The notes beneath the pieces were generated by a model that saw nothing but the letters and a program-made list of their open reading frames with translations, had not been told where the DNA came from and did no database searches. This document shows, piece by piece, positions 34,104 to 42,258 of a DNA stretch of 64,000 bases; position 1 is the stretch's first letter; the number at the start of each line of letters is the position of its first letter. Made by a program: the position numbers and the translations under genes. Source of the DNA: Nonomuraea sp. NEAU-A123 (GTDB lineage: Bacteria > Actinomycetota > Actinomycetes > Streptosporangiales > Streptosporangiaceae); the NCBI RefSeq assembly GCF_018603905.1, contig NZ_JAHFZZ010000024.1, positions 106,170 to 170,169 on the forward strand. The letters are read 5' to 3'.

Positions 34104-34337
34104 TCACGTCTCGGCTCTCGGCCCGGGCTGGGGGCCGTCCTCCAGCACCTCGACCGCGTCGAGCAGACCCCGCTCGCCGATCTCCTCACGCTCGACGTCC
34201 GTCGGGTCGAACAGCCAGTCGGTGATCGGCAGTGCCATCTCCTCCTCCGGATGGCTCGCCACGGCCTGGGTCAGCTCCATCTCGACCTCGGCCTTGAGCT
34301 CGTACAGAACGTCGTTCTCGCGGTTCGGAGCGCTCAT
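34104..34337 (-). CDS. small acidic hypothetical protein
   Basis: The 77-aa protein starts at an ATG with a strong GGAGGAAAG site. It is acidic and mostly helical in look (ENDVLYELKAEVEMELTQAV, then TDWLFDPTDVEREEIGERGLLDAV), without signal peptide or Cys. I do not recognise it. It lies 87 bp after the cupin gene and 116 bp before the ECF41 gene on the same strand, so it is probably part of that operon. Confidence 0.6.
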   Translation of the reverse strand: MSAPNRENDVLYELKAEVEMELTQAVASHPEEEMALPITDWLFDPTDVEREEIGERGLLDAVEVLEDGPQPGPRAET

Positions 34338-34424
34338 CTTTCCTCCATGGGTGGCTTGAGCGGATGTCCGGCAGACCGGCCGGACCGCCTTGGGGCGGTC
34401 CGGTGACTGGTACGGCCGCCGCGC

Positions 34425-34853
34425 TCAGGACGGGCGCGGGGCGCGGCGGTCCTGGCGCCGGGCGAGCTCTTCCTCGTCGACCAGGGTGAGCATCGGCTTG
34501 CCCGGTTCGCACAGCATCGTGACGAGGAACCGGACCGGGACGTCGTCGCGGTTGTTGCCGTCCTGGTAGTGGATGACGTCGCCGCCCGCCTCCCAGAACG
34601 TCTCCCCGGCGCGTACGACGCGCTCCGGCTCGCCTTCCAGTTCGAAGAGCATCTCGCCGTCCAGCACGTAGCCGAACGCCGGGCCGGAGTGGCGGTGCGG
34701 CGGGGCACCGGGGTCGCCGGCCGGGTACTCGACCATCACGGTCATCGCGTGCGCGCCCTGCGGGATGAACGGCGGTTCGACCTCCTGCAGCATGGTCAGC
34801 GCGGTCTGCCACGTCGGCTTGGGTTCAGTGGCTGTCGGGTGGCTGTCGGACAT
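34425..34853 (-). CDS. small cupin-domain protein
   Basis: ATG at 34853 lies 7 nt after GGAGGT and gives 142 aa. The single cupin barrel has the first motif PHRHSGPAFGYVLDGEMLFEL (His, His, Glu-like metal ligands, about 52-72) and the second around GETFWEAGGDVIHYQDGNN with His. A metal-dependent role, for example dioxygenase or isomerase, or a binding function, is likely but not specified. It sits between SDR and small-protein genes in the ECF41 cluster. Confidence 0.8.
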   Translation of the reverse strand: MSDSHPTATEPKPTWQTALTMLQEVEPPFIPQGAHAMTVMVEYPAGDPGAPPHRHSGPAFGYVLDGEMLFELEGEPERVVRAGETFWEAGGDVIHYQDGNNRDDVPVRFLVTMLCEPGKPMLTLVDEEELARRQDRRAPRPS

Positions 34854-34877
34854 GGGAATCACCTCCGTGCGGACGGG

Positions 34878-35633
34878 CTACTTCTTGGTGGCGTTCCGGC
34901 CGGGCCAGTCGCGATAGCGGATCTGGCCGAGGGTGGCGCCGTCATCCGGCACCAGCGACCGCTCGAGCAGTTCGGCTCCGAAGTAGTGCGCGTGCGGGTC
35001 GGTGACCACCTCGCGCGGATCGCCCCAGGAGGCCAGCACCTCACGGAAGAACTCGTCCATCCGGAACTGCTCGGGCCCGCCGACCTCGACCCTGCCGTTC
35101 AGCGGCGTCCCCACCGCGACCCTGCCGACCGCCTGCGCGACATCGTCGCCCGCCATGGGCTGGAAGAGGACGGGCGGCATCCGCACCTGGTCGCCGTCCG
35201 TGGCCTCGTCGGCGATGCTCCGGACGAACTCGAAGAACTGGGTGGCGTGCACGAGCGAGAACGGGATCGACGATTTCTCGATCAGCTGCTCCTGGGCGAT
35301 CTTCGCCCGGAAGTAGGCGTTCCCGGGCGGACGTTCCGTTCCCACCACCGACAGGGCGACGTGGTGTCCGACGCCGGCCTTGGCCTCCGCGTCGAGCAGG
35401 TTGCGAGTGGAAGTCTCGAAGAACTCCAGGACGGCGGCCTCCTCGAACGACGGGGAGTTCGACACGTCGATCACCACCTGCGCGCCAGCCAGCACCTCGG
35501 CCAGCCCTTCGCCGGTGAGCGTGTTGACGCCGGTATTCGGCGACGCCGCCACCGCCTCGTGACCGTGCTCGCCCAGCTTCTTCACGAGCTTGGACCCGAT
35601 CAGGCCAGTTCCGCCGATTACCACGATCTTCAT
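34878..35633 (-). CDS. atypical SDR/NmrA-like NAD(P)-binding protein
   Basis: The ATG at 35633 gives 251 aa beginning with the Rossmann motif IVVIGGTGLIGSKLVKKLGEHGH. QVVIDVSNSPSFEE, then HHVALSVVGTERPPGNAYFRAKIAQEQLI, shows the YxxxK-like stretch (YFRAK) of atypical SDRs. The C-terminal part binds substrate (FQPMAGDDVAQAVGRVAVG). Epimerase/oxidoreductase-like SDRs are standard ECF41 targets. Its promoter contains the TGTCACA motif, and the cupin and small-protein genes follow. Confidence 0.87.
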   Translation of the reverse strand: MKIVVIGGTGLIGSKLVKKLGEHGHEAVAASPNTGVNTLTGEGLAEVLAGAQVVIDVSNSPSFEEAAVLEFFETSTRNLLDAEAKAGVGHHVALSVVGTERPPGNAYFRAKIAQEQLIEKSSIPFSLVHATQFFEFVRSIADEATDGDQVRMPPVLFQPMAGDDVAQAVGRVAVGTPLNGRVEVGGPEQFRMDEFFREVLASWGDPREVVTDPHAHYFGAELLERSLVPDDGATLGQIRYRDWPGRNATKK

Positions 35634-35680
35634 GGGAGATCCTTTCCGTCCGCCGGGGCAGTTGCTGCCAACCGGTCGCC

Positions 35681-35713
35681 AGCTAAGACCGGGCAGCCTC
35701 CGGGCTTGTGACA
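35681..35713 (-). promoter_or_regulatory. ECF41-type promoter of the SDR-cupin operon
   Basis: On the minus strand TGTCACA (35713-35707), 15 nt, then GGTCTTAGCTG (35691-35681), 48 nt before the SDR start at 35633. The 11-base block is identical to that at 32962-32952. Confidence 0.6.
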
Positions 35714-35924
35714 GCCGGCCGCTAAATTTTTTCCAGGAGCAGGACCTACCGGAGCACGCTTCGAGCGCAGGCCCGCCGAGCGGTTCATCGCCACGGTGAC
35801 AAATCTCGCCCGGGGGGCGGAGGGGGTCTCGCGACGCACCTGCACACGTAACCAGGCGCTCTCGTGCTCGCGAAGGACCGTGGTTGTCGGGCTTCAGGTC
35901 GTGGTCGCGACGGGCGGACTCGAC

Positions 35925-36159
35925 GTTGTTCTGGCAAGATTGCGGGGACGGCCTGCAATGCGGCCGGATCACCTGCCTGCCGATTGGGCCGCCCCGAAGG
36001 GAAACAGATCACGCTGGGGCTCGCCAAACTGTCAGCTCAGGATGCGGCCACCAGGAAGGGCACGCTGGTGTTCAATCTGGGCAGCCCCGCCCAGCAGATC
36101 TTGGTGCTGCGCCAGGCCAAGATCACCTTCGCCGACCTGCGGTCCGGCATCAACGTGAT
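35925..36159 (+). pseudogene. N-terminal remnant of a secreted alpha/beta hydrolase
   Basis: Two frames together read WQDCGDGLQCGRIT and then RPEGKQITLGLAKLSAQDA, followed by RKGTLVFNLGSPAQQILVLRQAKITFADLRSGIN. This matches the start of the mature part of TAP-like secreted hydrolases, the same family as the fragment at 59361-59787. There is a frameshift, no signal peptide, and the piece stops at the ATG of the next fragment. Confidence 0.6.
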
Positions 36160-36725
36160 ATGCGCTCCCTGAGGGAGGCCCTGCTCACTGTCGCCACCGC
36201 GACCGTCGTGGCGCTCCTGACCGCGCTGGGGCGGCGCGTCCCGGTCGACGTGCCTCTCCTGGCCGTCTTCAGCGTCGGTGTCAGCCTTTCTCTGCTGGTA
36301 CGACGCGCGCTGCCCTTGACCGCCGCGGCCACCTCTGCGGTGGTGGGGCTGGCCGGGCTGGCGCAGCTGGACCGTTGGGAGGGGATGTTGGTCGCGATGG
36401 CGCTGTTCTGCACGGCGGTCTATCATCGGCCGCGGCACCCTGGCCTGGTGCTGGCGCTCTCCACCTGCTGGGCGGTGGGCACGTGGCTGGTGATCGGAGC
36501 CGCGTCGGCGCTCACCAGCATGTTGATCATGGGGCTGGCCCCGGTGGCCACCGGATACGCGCTGCGGCTGCACCGCGACCGGGCCGGCCAGACGCTCCGG
36601 TTGCAGCGGGCAGAGGCGGAGCGCGTGCTGGCCGAGGAGCGCACCTGGCTGGCCGGGAACGTGCACGACAGCGTCGGCCACCACCTGACCGCGATCCGGC
36701 TGCGGGCCGCGGCGGCCCGGCGAAC
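36160..36725 (+). pseudogene. truncated sensor histidine kinase (HisKA_3 type)
   Basis: From ATG 36160 about 188 residues encode four to five membrane helices and the dimerisation/phosphoacceptor segment VHDSVGHHLTAIRLRAAAARR with the His at about residue 169. The ATPase domain is missing: at about 36720 the sequence changes abruptly to an ankyrin-repeat coding frame, out of register. No response regulator lies next to it. Confidence 0.65.
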
Positions 36726-37190
36726 ACGCGGCGCTGGAGCTGGCGCTGCTCGGCGGGCATACAGACATTGCGCGGCTCCTGACCGACGCGGGCGCCTCCA
36801 GCACGCTATCCGTGCTGGACGCCGCGGAAGCGGCGATCATGCGAGGAGATCGCAAGCAGCTCGAACGCCTGATGAGCGGCGACCGCGCACTGGTTCGGCG
36901 CCTGCTGACAAAACGGCGGGACCTGCTCATCAAGGCCGCGGAGTACGGCCAAGTGCCGGCCGTACCTGGCCTGCGCGCTGGGCTTCGACGTGAACGCACG
37001 CCTCCCTTCGACGGCGTTGCACAAGGCGGCGCGGGCAGGCAACCTGCCGATGGTGCGAGCGCTTTCGCAACTGGGAGCTGACCGGTCACTACGGGAGTCC
37101 GATTACCGCGCCACCCCGCTGGAGTGGGCACAGTTCGCCGGCCAGGCCGAGGTGGCGGAGCTCTTGACCCAATACCGGCCGGCTCACTAA
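36722..37190 (+). pseudogene. 5'-truncated, frameshifted ankyrin-repeat protein gene
   Basis: The frame beginning at 36722 encodes EHAALELALLGGHTDIARLL, then LDAAEAAIMRGDRKQLERLMSG, and shifts near 36955 to another frame with TALHKAARAGNLPMVRALSQLGADRSL and TPLEWAQFAGQAEVAELLTQYRP, stop at 37190. These are classical ankyrin repeats. The beginning is lost at the junction with the kinase fragment, and a one-base shift breaks the middle. Confidence 0.65.
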
Positions 37191-37279
37191 CGAGCCAACG
37201 ACGGTGAGCGCAGGGCTCCTTGTCTGCGGAGGCTCACGGCACCTCATAACCAACACCAGCAACGCTTCCACGCATCCGC

Positions 37280-37369
37280 TACTGGCAGAGACCGTTAATT
37301 GAGTGGTCTGTGTTCGCTTGTGCGGGCAGATCGGTGGTCACTTTGTGTGGTCACCGGCGGCGTAGCGGC
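37280..37369 (+). repeat. 90-bp repeat, copy A (solo copy of recombinase-gene 3' end)
   Basis: The segment from TACTGGCAGAGACCGTT to GGCGGCGTAGCGGC matches 47245-47334 at about 79 of 90 positions in the same orientation. In copy B the right-hand 32 bp code for the last residues (RYAAGDHTK, stop) of the Zn-ribbon integrase-like protein. Copy A retains these codons without any gene attached. The rest of 37191-37391 shows no gene. Confidence 0.8.
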
Positions 37370-37391
37370 ACTTGTATGACGAGGTCAGCGG

Positions 37392-38286
37392 CTAGGTGTC
37401 GGCCGTGTCGGCTAGCGCGCGGATGGCGCCGGTGACGGAAGGCCAGAGGGGCCGGGGCAGGTCGTTACCCATGCCAGGGAGAGTGATCAGCTTGGCGCCG
37501 GGGATGGTCGCGGCGGTGGCGCGGCCGCCGGCGAGAGTGACGAGGGGGTCTGCCTGGCCGTGTAGGACGAGCGTGGGCAGGCCCACGGTGGCCAGAGCGG
37601 TGCGGCGGTCGCCGGAGGCGAGGATGGCCGCGTTGTGGCGGCGTGCTCCGGCCGGATCCAGGCCGCCGCGCTGGTGGATGAGGCGGGCGAGCTCGCCGTA
37701 CCACGCCTCGTCCAGGGAGTGGCCGGGCGAGGCGTAGACGCGGGCGGCGCCGGTCAGCCGGGCCGCCAGAGCTTTGACCGGGTCCAAGCTGGGCGCCGTA
37801 CGGCGGGTGCGGATCAGCCGCAGGGTCGTGCCCAGGCTTGCGCGCCCGATGCGCGGGCTGGGCGTGCCGCTGATGCTGGTCAGCGTTCGCACGCGAGCCG
37901 GGTGCCTGAGGCTATCGTCTGGGCGATCATCGCGCCGAGCGAATGGCCGACCACGTGCGCGGCCGGCCAGCCGAGGGCGTCCAGCACCGACACCGCGTCG
38001 TCGGTCATGTCCTCCAGCCGGTACGGGGCAGCCGCGGCGGGCCGCAGCAGCATCGCGGCCAGGCCGGGAGCGCCGGCCGCTTCCAGGTGGGTGGAGGTGC
38101 CGGTGTCGCGGTTGTCAAAGCGGGCCACCGTGAAGTGGTGCGTGACCAGTGCGGCGCAGAAGTCGTCAGGCCAGTAGACGAGCGGCATGCCGGTGCCGGC
38201 GATGAGCAGCAGCGGGTCGGCGTCCGGCGGCCGCTCACCTGATAGGCGAGTTCCACCGCGCCGTTATGGGCGACGCCTGGGCGCAC
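37392..38286 (-). pseudogene. alpha/beta hydrolase gene broken by two frameshifts
   Basis: The start GTG 38286 has GGAGG upstream. VRPGVAHNGAVELAYQVSG shifts near 38230 into LLLIAGTGMPLVYWPDDFC, continuing through FDNRDTGTST and the nucleophile elbow VVGHSLGAMIAQTIAS. A second shift near 37912 leads into RHPARVRTLTSISGTPSPRIG and LPTLVLHGQADPLV, ending at 37392. All parts of a 295-residue hydrolase are present, each shift being one base. Sequencing error is possible; otherwise a recent pseudogene. Confidence 0.75.
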
Positions 38287-38326
38287 CCCGATCACCTCCC
38301 ACTGAGACGAGACTCCCGTTGCGTTG

Positions 38327-38348
38327 CTATGTTACGGATGTAACATAG
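38327..38348. promoter_or_regulatory. perfect 9-bp inverted-repeat operator before the ChrB-like gene
   Basis: CTATGTTAC (38327-38335) and GTAACATAG (38340-38348) are perfect mirror halves with a 4-bp spacer. The site ends 4 nt before the GTG start at 38353, so the mRNA is probably leaderless and the bound regulator would block the start. The divergent hydrolase starts 40 bp away. Confidence 0.7.
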
Positions 38349-38352
38349 GTGC

Positions 38353-38937
38353 GTGACGGTCAATACGGAAGAGCGGGGCTGGCTGCTGATCAGCGTGTCC
38401 ACCGCCGGCGCGGCGCCGACCCTGCGCGTGCAGGTGTGGCGCAAGCTGCGCTCGCTGGGTGCGCTGTATCTGCAGCAGTCGGTGTGCCTGCTGCCCGAGC
38501 GCGAGCAGACCGTGCGGCAGATGCGCCGGCTGCTGGATCGGGTGCACCAGCAGGGCGGCACCGGCCGGATGCTCCACCTGACACTCACCGATGAGTCCGA
38601 GCAGCGGCAGATCATCGGCGAGTTCAACGCCGCCCGCGACGCTGAATACGCCGAGGTGCTGGAACGGCTGCCCGCTTTCCGGCAGGAGTTGGCGGCCGAG
38701 CGGGCTCGCGGTCGTGCCACCTATGCCGAGGTCGAGGAGTCCGAGGCCGACCTGGAACGGTTCCGTTCCTGGATGGCCAAGATCGCCGCCCGGGACTACT
38801 TCACCGCCCCGGGCGGAGCCGCTGCGCGGGCCGCGGTCGAGGACGCGACTGCCGATTTGGCTGCTTTCGAGCAGGCCGCGCTGGCTACCGAAGGTCCCGT
38901 GGAGGTTTCGGGGGAACGGGAAGGCGGCCGACGGTGA
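38353..38937 (+). CDS. ChrB N-terminal-domain protein (putative regulator)
   Basis: The 194-aa protein begins WLLISVSTAGAAPTLRVQVWRKLRSLGALYLQQSVCLLP, the start of the ChrB N-terminal/PaaX-like winged-helix domain. TDESEQRQIIGEFNAARDAEYAE and a long charged helical part follow. The C-terminal chromate-sensing domain of full ChrB is absent. No chromate transporter (ChrA) is visible nearby. A perfect palindrome at its start suggests it represses itself and perhaps the divergent hydrolase. The stop overlaps the GTG of a small membrane-protein frame. Confidence 0.75.
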   Translation: MTVNTEERGWLLISVSTAGAAPTLRVQVWRKLRSLGALYLQQSVCLLPEREQTVRQMRRLLDRVHQQGGTGRMLHLTLTDESEQRQIIGEFNAARDAEYAEVLERLPAFRQELAAERARGRATYAEVEESEADLERFRSWMAKIAARDYFTAPGGAAARAAVEDATADLAAFEQAALATEGPVEVSGEREGGRR

Positions 38938-39101
38938 CCGGGGTGTGGGGATGGGATCTGCTGATCGGGTTCGCCGTCGCGCTGCTGGTCGCCTGGCTGG
39001 CGCTGATCGCGATCGGGGAAAGACGGCGCCGCACCGCGCACAACTGTCTCGCGGTCGCCAACGCCCCGGGGGACGTCCACAACCCTAGGAATCGCCGATA
39101 G
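38934..39101 (+). CDS. small single-helix membrane protein, coupled to the ChrB-like gene
   Basis: GTG at 38934 overlaps the preceding stop (GTGA). The 55-residue product has one hydrophobic helix (WDLLIGFAVALLVAWLALIAIG, residues 7-28) and then a strongly basic segment GERRRRTAH. I do not recognise it. It might be the truncated start of a larger membrane protein. The interval 39102-39244 shows nothing. Confidence 0.45.
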   Translation: MTGVWGWDLLIGFAVALLVAWLALIAIGERRRRTAHNCLAVANAPGDVHNPRNRR

Positions 39102-39244
39102 AGAGCCCGCCCAGCAAACAGATAGAAGCCGGCCAGAAGCCCACCAAAGTTTCCCGCCCCAAGGGCCACTGACCGCCCTGGCGCCGATGAACGCTACTTC
39201 CTACGCTTCCAGCCTCCGTGAGGAAGCGTGGCCGCCATTTCTCT

Positions 39245-40462
39245 TCAGGAAATGGCCCTTTCCTGAAGAGAATCGGTGTCCTGCGATCTCGCGTCCTTCG
39301 TCACCGGGTTCTGCGGGAAGTCGACGGTGATGTCGAGGCCGCCGCCGGTCCGGGCGGCGACCGCGATCCGTCCCCGGTGAGCGAGGGCGACCGCGCGCAC
39401 GATCGACAGCCCCAGCCCCAGCCCGTCGGTACGGACGCGGGTGCCCTGCCCGTGCACGAACGGTTCCAGCAGCGTCTCCGCCTCGCCGGGCAGGACCGGG
39501 CGGCCGGTGTTGGAGATCCGCAGGATGGCGCGCCCGCCCGCCGTACCCGTGCCGACGACCAGCCGCCCGCCCGCCACGTTGTAGCGGACCGCGTTGTCGA
39601 CCAGGTTGCCGATCATCCGTTCCAGCAGGACCGGTTCGCCGCTGACGGGTGCGGGCCGGAGCTCGCATCGTACGGCGACGTCGGCGGCTGCCGCCCGCGC
39701 CCCGGCGGCGTCGAGGGCGGCGGCCGCGACGGCGGCCAGGTCGACTGGCTCCCGCGCCGCGAGCCCGGCCTGACTGCGCGCCAGCAGCAGCAGCCCGTCC
39801 AGGACGCGCTGCATGTGCTCGACGGCGCCGCGCACGTCGCCGGCCATCGCGAGCAGCTCGGCAGGGCTGGGCTTTCCGTCCAGGGTGACGTCGATCGCCG
39901 TGCGTGCGGTGGTCAGCGGCGTACGCAGCTCGTGGGCGGCGTTGGCGGTGAACAGCCGCTGGCTGTCCAGGATCCGGTCCCGCTCGGCGACGCCGCGCTG
40001 GATGCGGTCCAGCATCCCGTTCACTGTGCCTGCCAAAGCGGACAGTTCGTCGGCGGGAGCGGTGACCGGCACCCGCTCGGTGAGGTTCTCGGCCGACAGG
40101 CGCCGGGCGGTGGACGAGATGACGCGGATCGGCCGCAGCACCCGGCCAGCCACCAACCAGCCCAGTACGGCGGCCAGGGCGGTCACCACGATGAGCGCCA
40201 GAACGGCCTGGGGCAGCAGCGCGGACAGAGTGGCGGTCTGCACCCGATCGGCGAAAACTTGCAGGTCCACGGCTGTCGGCATCGGCGGGGGAGTGCCCGA
40301 TGGGTCAGTGTCGCTCCGGTCCAGGTGGGTGAAGAAGGTGCTGCGGCGCATCAGCAGGTAGGTTAGCCCGGTCAGCGCGGCGCCGGCGGCCAGCACCAGG
40401 GCGGTCTGCAGCAGAGTGAGCCGGGCCCGGGCAGTCAACCCGGCCCTCCTGAGTCGGGCCAC
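39245..40462 (-). CDS. sensor histidine kinase, two-component system
   Basis: GTG at 40462 gives 405 aa. A first membrane helix (15-37) is followed by an extracellular loop of about 50 residues, a second helix (83-103), HAMP (104-160) and HisKA with NAAHELRTPLTT (His at about 175). The HATPase includes the N-box NLVDNAVRYN and the G-box DGLGLGLSIV. It lies 3 bp after the response regulator stop. The sensing loop is short and rich in Pro and Thr. The stimulus is unknown; the divergent ABC/S41 operon is the obvious target. Confidence 0.9.
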   Translation of the reverse strand: MARLRRAGLTARARLTLLQTALVLAAGAALTGLTYLLMRRSTFFTHLDRSDTDPSGTPPPMPTAVDLQVFADRVQTATLSALLPQAVLALIVVTALAAVLGWLVAGRVLRPIRVISSTARRLSAENLTERVPVTAPADELSALAGTVNGMLDRIQRGVAERDRILDSQRLFTANAAHELRTPLTTARTAIDVTLDGKPSPAELLAMAGDVRGAVEHMQRVLDGLLLLARSQAGLAAREPVDLAAVAAAALDAAGARAAAADVAVRCELRPAPVSGEPVLLERMIGNLVDNAVRYNVAGGRLVVGTGTAGGRAILRISNTGRPVLPGEAETLLEPFVHGQGTRVRTDGLGLGLSIVRAVALAHRGRIAVAARTGGGLDITVDFPQNPVTKDARSQDTDSLQERAIS

Positions 40463-40465
40463 GCC

Positions 40466-41122
40466 TCACCCTCCAATTCGGTAGCCGGCGCCGGTGACGG
40501 TCTCGATCAGCGGCGGGTCGCCGAGCTTGCGGCGCAGCGTGCCGACGGTGATCCGGACCGCGTTGGTAAACGGGTCCACGTACTCGTCCCACACCTTGTC
40601 CAGCAGGGTTTCCGCGCTGACCACATCACCGTCGGCGGCGACCAGCTGCTCAAGCACGCCGAACTCCTTGGGTGTCAGACGCAGCAATCGCCCGTCCCGC
40701 TCGGCGCTCCGCCGGGCCGGATCCAGGGACACGCCGGCGGCGCGCAGCACCGGCGGGCGGGCCGGTGCGCTGCGCCGCACCAGGGCGTGCACCCTGGCGA
40801 CCAGCTCGGAGAACGCGAACGGCTTGCCCAGGTAGTCGTCCGCGCCCAGCATCAGCCCGCCCACCCGGTCCTCCACGGCGTTGGACGCGGTCAGCATCAG
40901 CACCCGCGACACCCCCCGCTGGACGAGCCTGCGGCACACCGCGTCGCCGTGCACGATGGGCAGGTCCCGGTCCAGGACCACCACCTCGTACGGCGTGAGC
41001 TCGCACTTGTCCAGCGCGGTCTGTCCGTCGAGGGCGACGTCGACGGTGAAGCCGTGCTTGCGCAGCCCGGCCTCGATGTACCCGGCCAGAGGCTGCTCGT
41101 CTTCGACCAAGAGCACACGCAT
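40466..41122 (-). CDS. OmpR/PhoB-type response regulator
   Basis: ATG at 41122 gives 218 aa starting MRVLLVEDEQPLAG with the acidic pocket (Glu, Asp). VVLDRDLPIVHGD carries the phosphorylated Asp (about 51) and GADDYLGKPF the conserved Lys. The winged helix shows LTPKEFGVLEQLVAADGDVVSAETLLDKVWDE. It is transcribed before the kinase. Divergently, 178 bp away, starts the ABC transporter operon it may control. Confidence 0.92.
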   Translation of the reverse strand: MRVLLVEDEQPLAGYIEAGLRKHGFTVDVALDGQTALDKCELTPYEVVVLDRDLPIVHGDAVCRRLVQRGVSRVLMLTASNAVEDRVGGLMLGADDYLGKPFAFSELVARVHALVRRSAPARPPVLRAAGVSLDPARRSAERDGRLLRLTPKEFGVLEQLVAADGDVVSAETLLDKVWDEYVDPFTNAVRITVGTLRRKLGDPPLIETVTGAGYRIGG

Positions 41123-41299
41123 CCGAGCAGTATCGCAACACCCACCTATGGAACACATATGGTCCGCCGATCGCCTGCCGATATGCGCCGGCCGGTAAAT
41201 GTGATCCCTGGCAAGGCCCGCCGGGCCGGCCTCGACGACGAAAGCATCGAGGCCCTGTTCATGACCACCTTTTCGAACCACCACTCAGGAGGACATAGC

Positions 41300-41371
41300 G
41301 TGACCGAGCGAAGCGAGGGCACCAATAAGCACAGCACTCAAGTCATGAAAGCTCCGAAGGAGCTCTCATGA
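41300..41371 (+). CDS. possible 23-residue leader peptide coupled to the ABC transporter gene
   Basis: GTG at 41300 has a perfect AGGAGG 7 nt upstream. The frame encodes VTERSEGTNKHSTQ, then VMKAPKELS, and its TGA overlaps the ATG of the ATPase gene (ATGA). The ATPase gene has its own site (GAAGGAG), so the short frame may tune its translation. The sequence contains a GAGCGAAGCGAG dyad common in actinobacterial intergenic DNA, so chance is possible. Confidence 0.4.
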   Translation: MTERSEGTNKHSTQVMKAPKELS

Positions 41372-42258
41372 CTTCTGCCCTGCAGGCCCAGGCACTGGGC
41401 AAGAAATACGGCAAGCGCTGGGCGCTGCGCGAGTGCACCATCGACATCCCGGCGGGCCACGTCGTCGGACTGGTGGGACCCAACGGAGCCGGCAAGACCA
41501 CGCTGCTGAAGCTGGCCGGCGGCCAGCTCCAACCGACGGCGGGTGATATCACCGTGCTCGGCGGCCGGCCAGGAAGCACGCCCGCGCAGCTGGCCAAGGT
41601 CGGGTTCGTCGCCCAGGACACCCCCGTCTACGCGGGACTGACCGTCGCCGAACACCTGCGGCTGGGGGCACGGCTCAACCCCCGCTGGGACGCCACCATG
41701 GCGCGGGAGCGCATCGCGCAACTCGGCCTCGATTCCACCCGCCGGGCGGGCAAGCTGTCGGGCGGCCAGCGCGCCCAGCTCGCCCTCACCCTGGGCCTGG
41801 CCAAACGGCCCGAGCTGCTGATCCTGGACGAGCCGGTCGCCTCGCTCGACCCGCTGGCCCGCCACGAGTTCATGCAGGGGCTGATAGAGGCCACCGTCGA
41901 GCACCAGTTCAGCGTGGTGCTCTCCTCCCACCTGGTCTCCGACCTGGAAAGGACGTGCGATTACCTGATCGTGCTCGTCGAATCGCGCGTGCAGGTGGCC
42001 GGGGAGGTCGACGAGCTGCTGGCCACCCATCACCGGCTCACCGGCCCGCGCCGCGATCTCGACCGGCTCCCCGCCGACCAGCAGGTGATCTCCGCGCGCC
42101 ACACCGAGCAGCAGAGCACATTCGTGGTCCGTACCGACGCCCCGATCCACGACCCCGCCTGGACGGTCACCGAGCTCAGCCTGGAGGACCTCGTCCTGGC
42201 CTACATGGACAAGCAGACCGCCGACAACCGGCGAGCCGCGCTGGAGGTGCAGCGATGA
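41368..42258 (+). CDS. ABC transporter ATP-binding protein (ABC-2 type)
   Basis: The 296-aa protein has Walker A GPNGAGKTTLLK (about 38), signature LSGGQRAQLALTLGL (about 131), Walker B LLILDEPVASLDP (about 151) and the SSHLVSDLERT switch. It resembles YhcG/YtrB-type ATPases of resistance or envelope-stress transporters. GAAGGAG precedes the ATG, and the stop overlaps the permease start. Confidence 0.88.
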   Translation: MTSALQAQALGKKYGKRWALRECTIDIPAGHVVGLVGPNGAGKTTLLKLAGGQLQPTAGDITVLGGRPGSTPAQLAKVGFVAQDTPVYAGLTVAEHLRLGARLNPRWDATMARERIAQLGLDSTRRAGKLSGGQRAQLALTLGLAKRPELLILDEPVASLDPLARHEFMQGLIEATVEHQFSVVLSSHLVSDLERTCDYLIVLVESRVQVAGEVDELLATHHRLTGPRRDLDRLPADQQVISARHTEQQSTFVVRTDAPIHDPAWTVTELSLEDLVLAYMDKQTADNRRAALEVQR

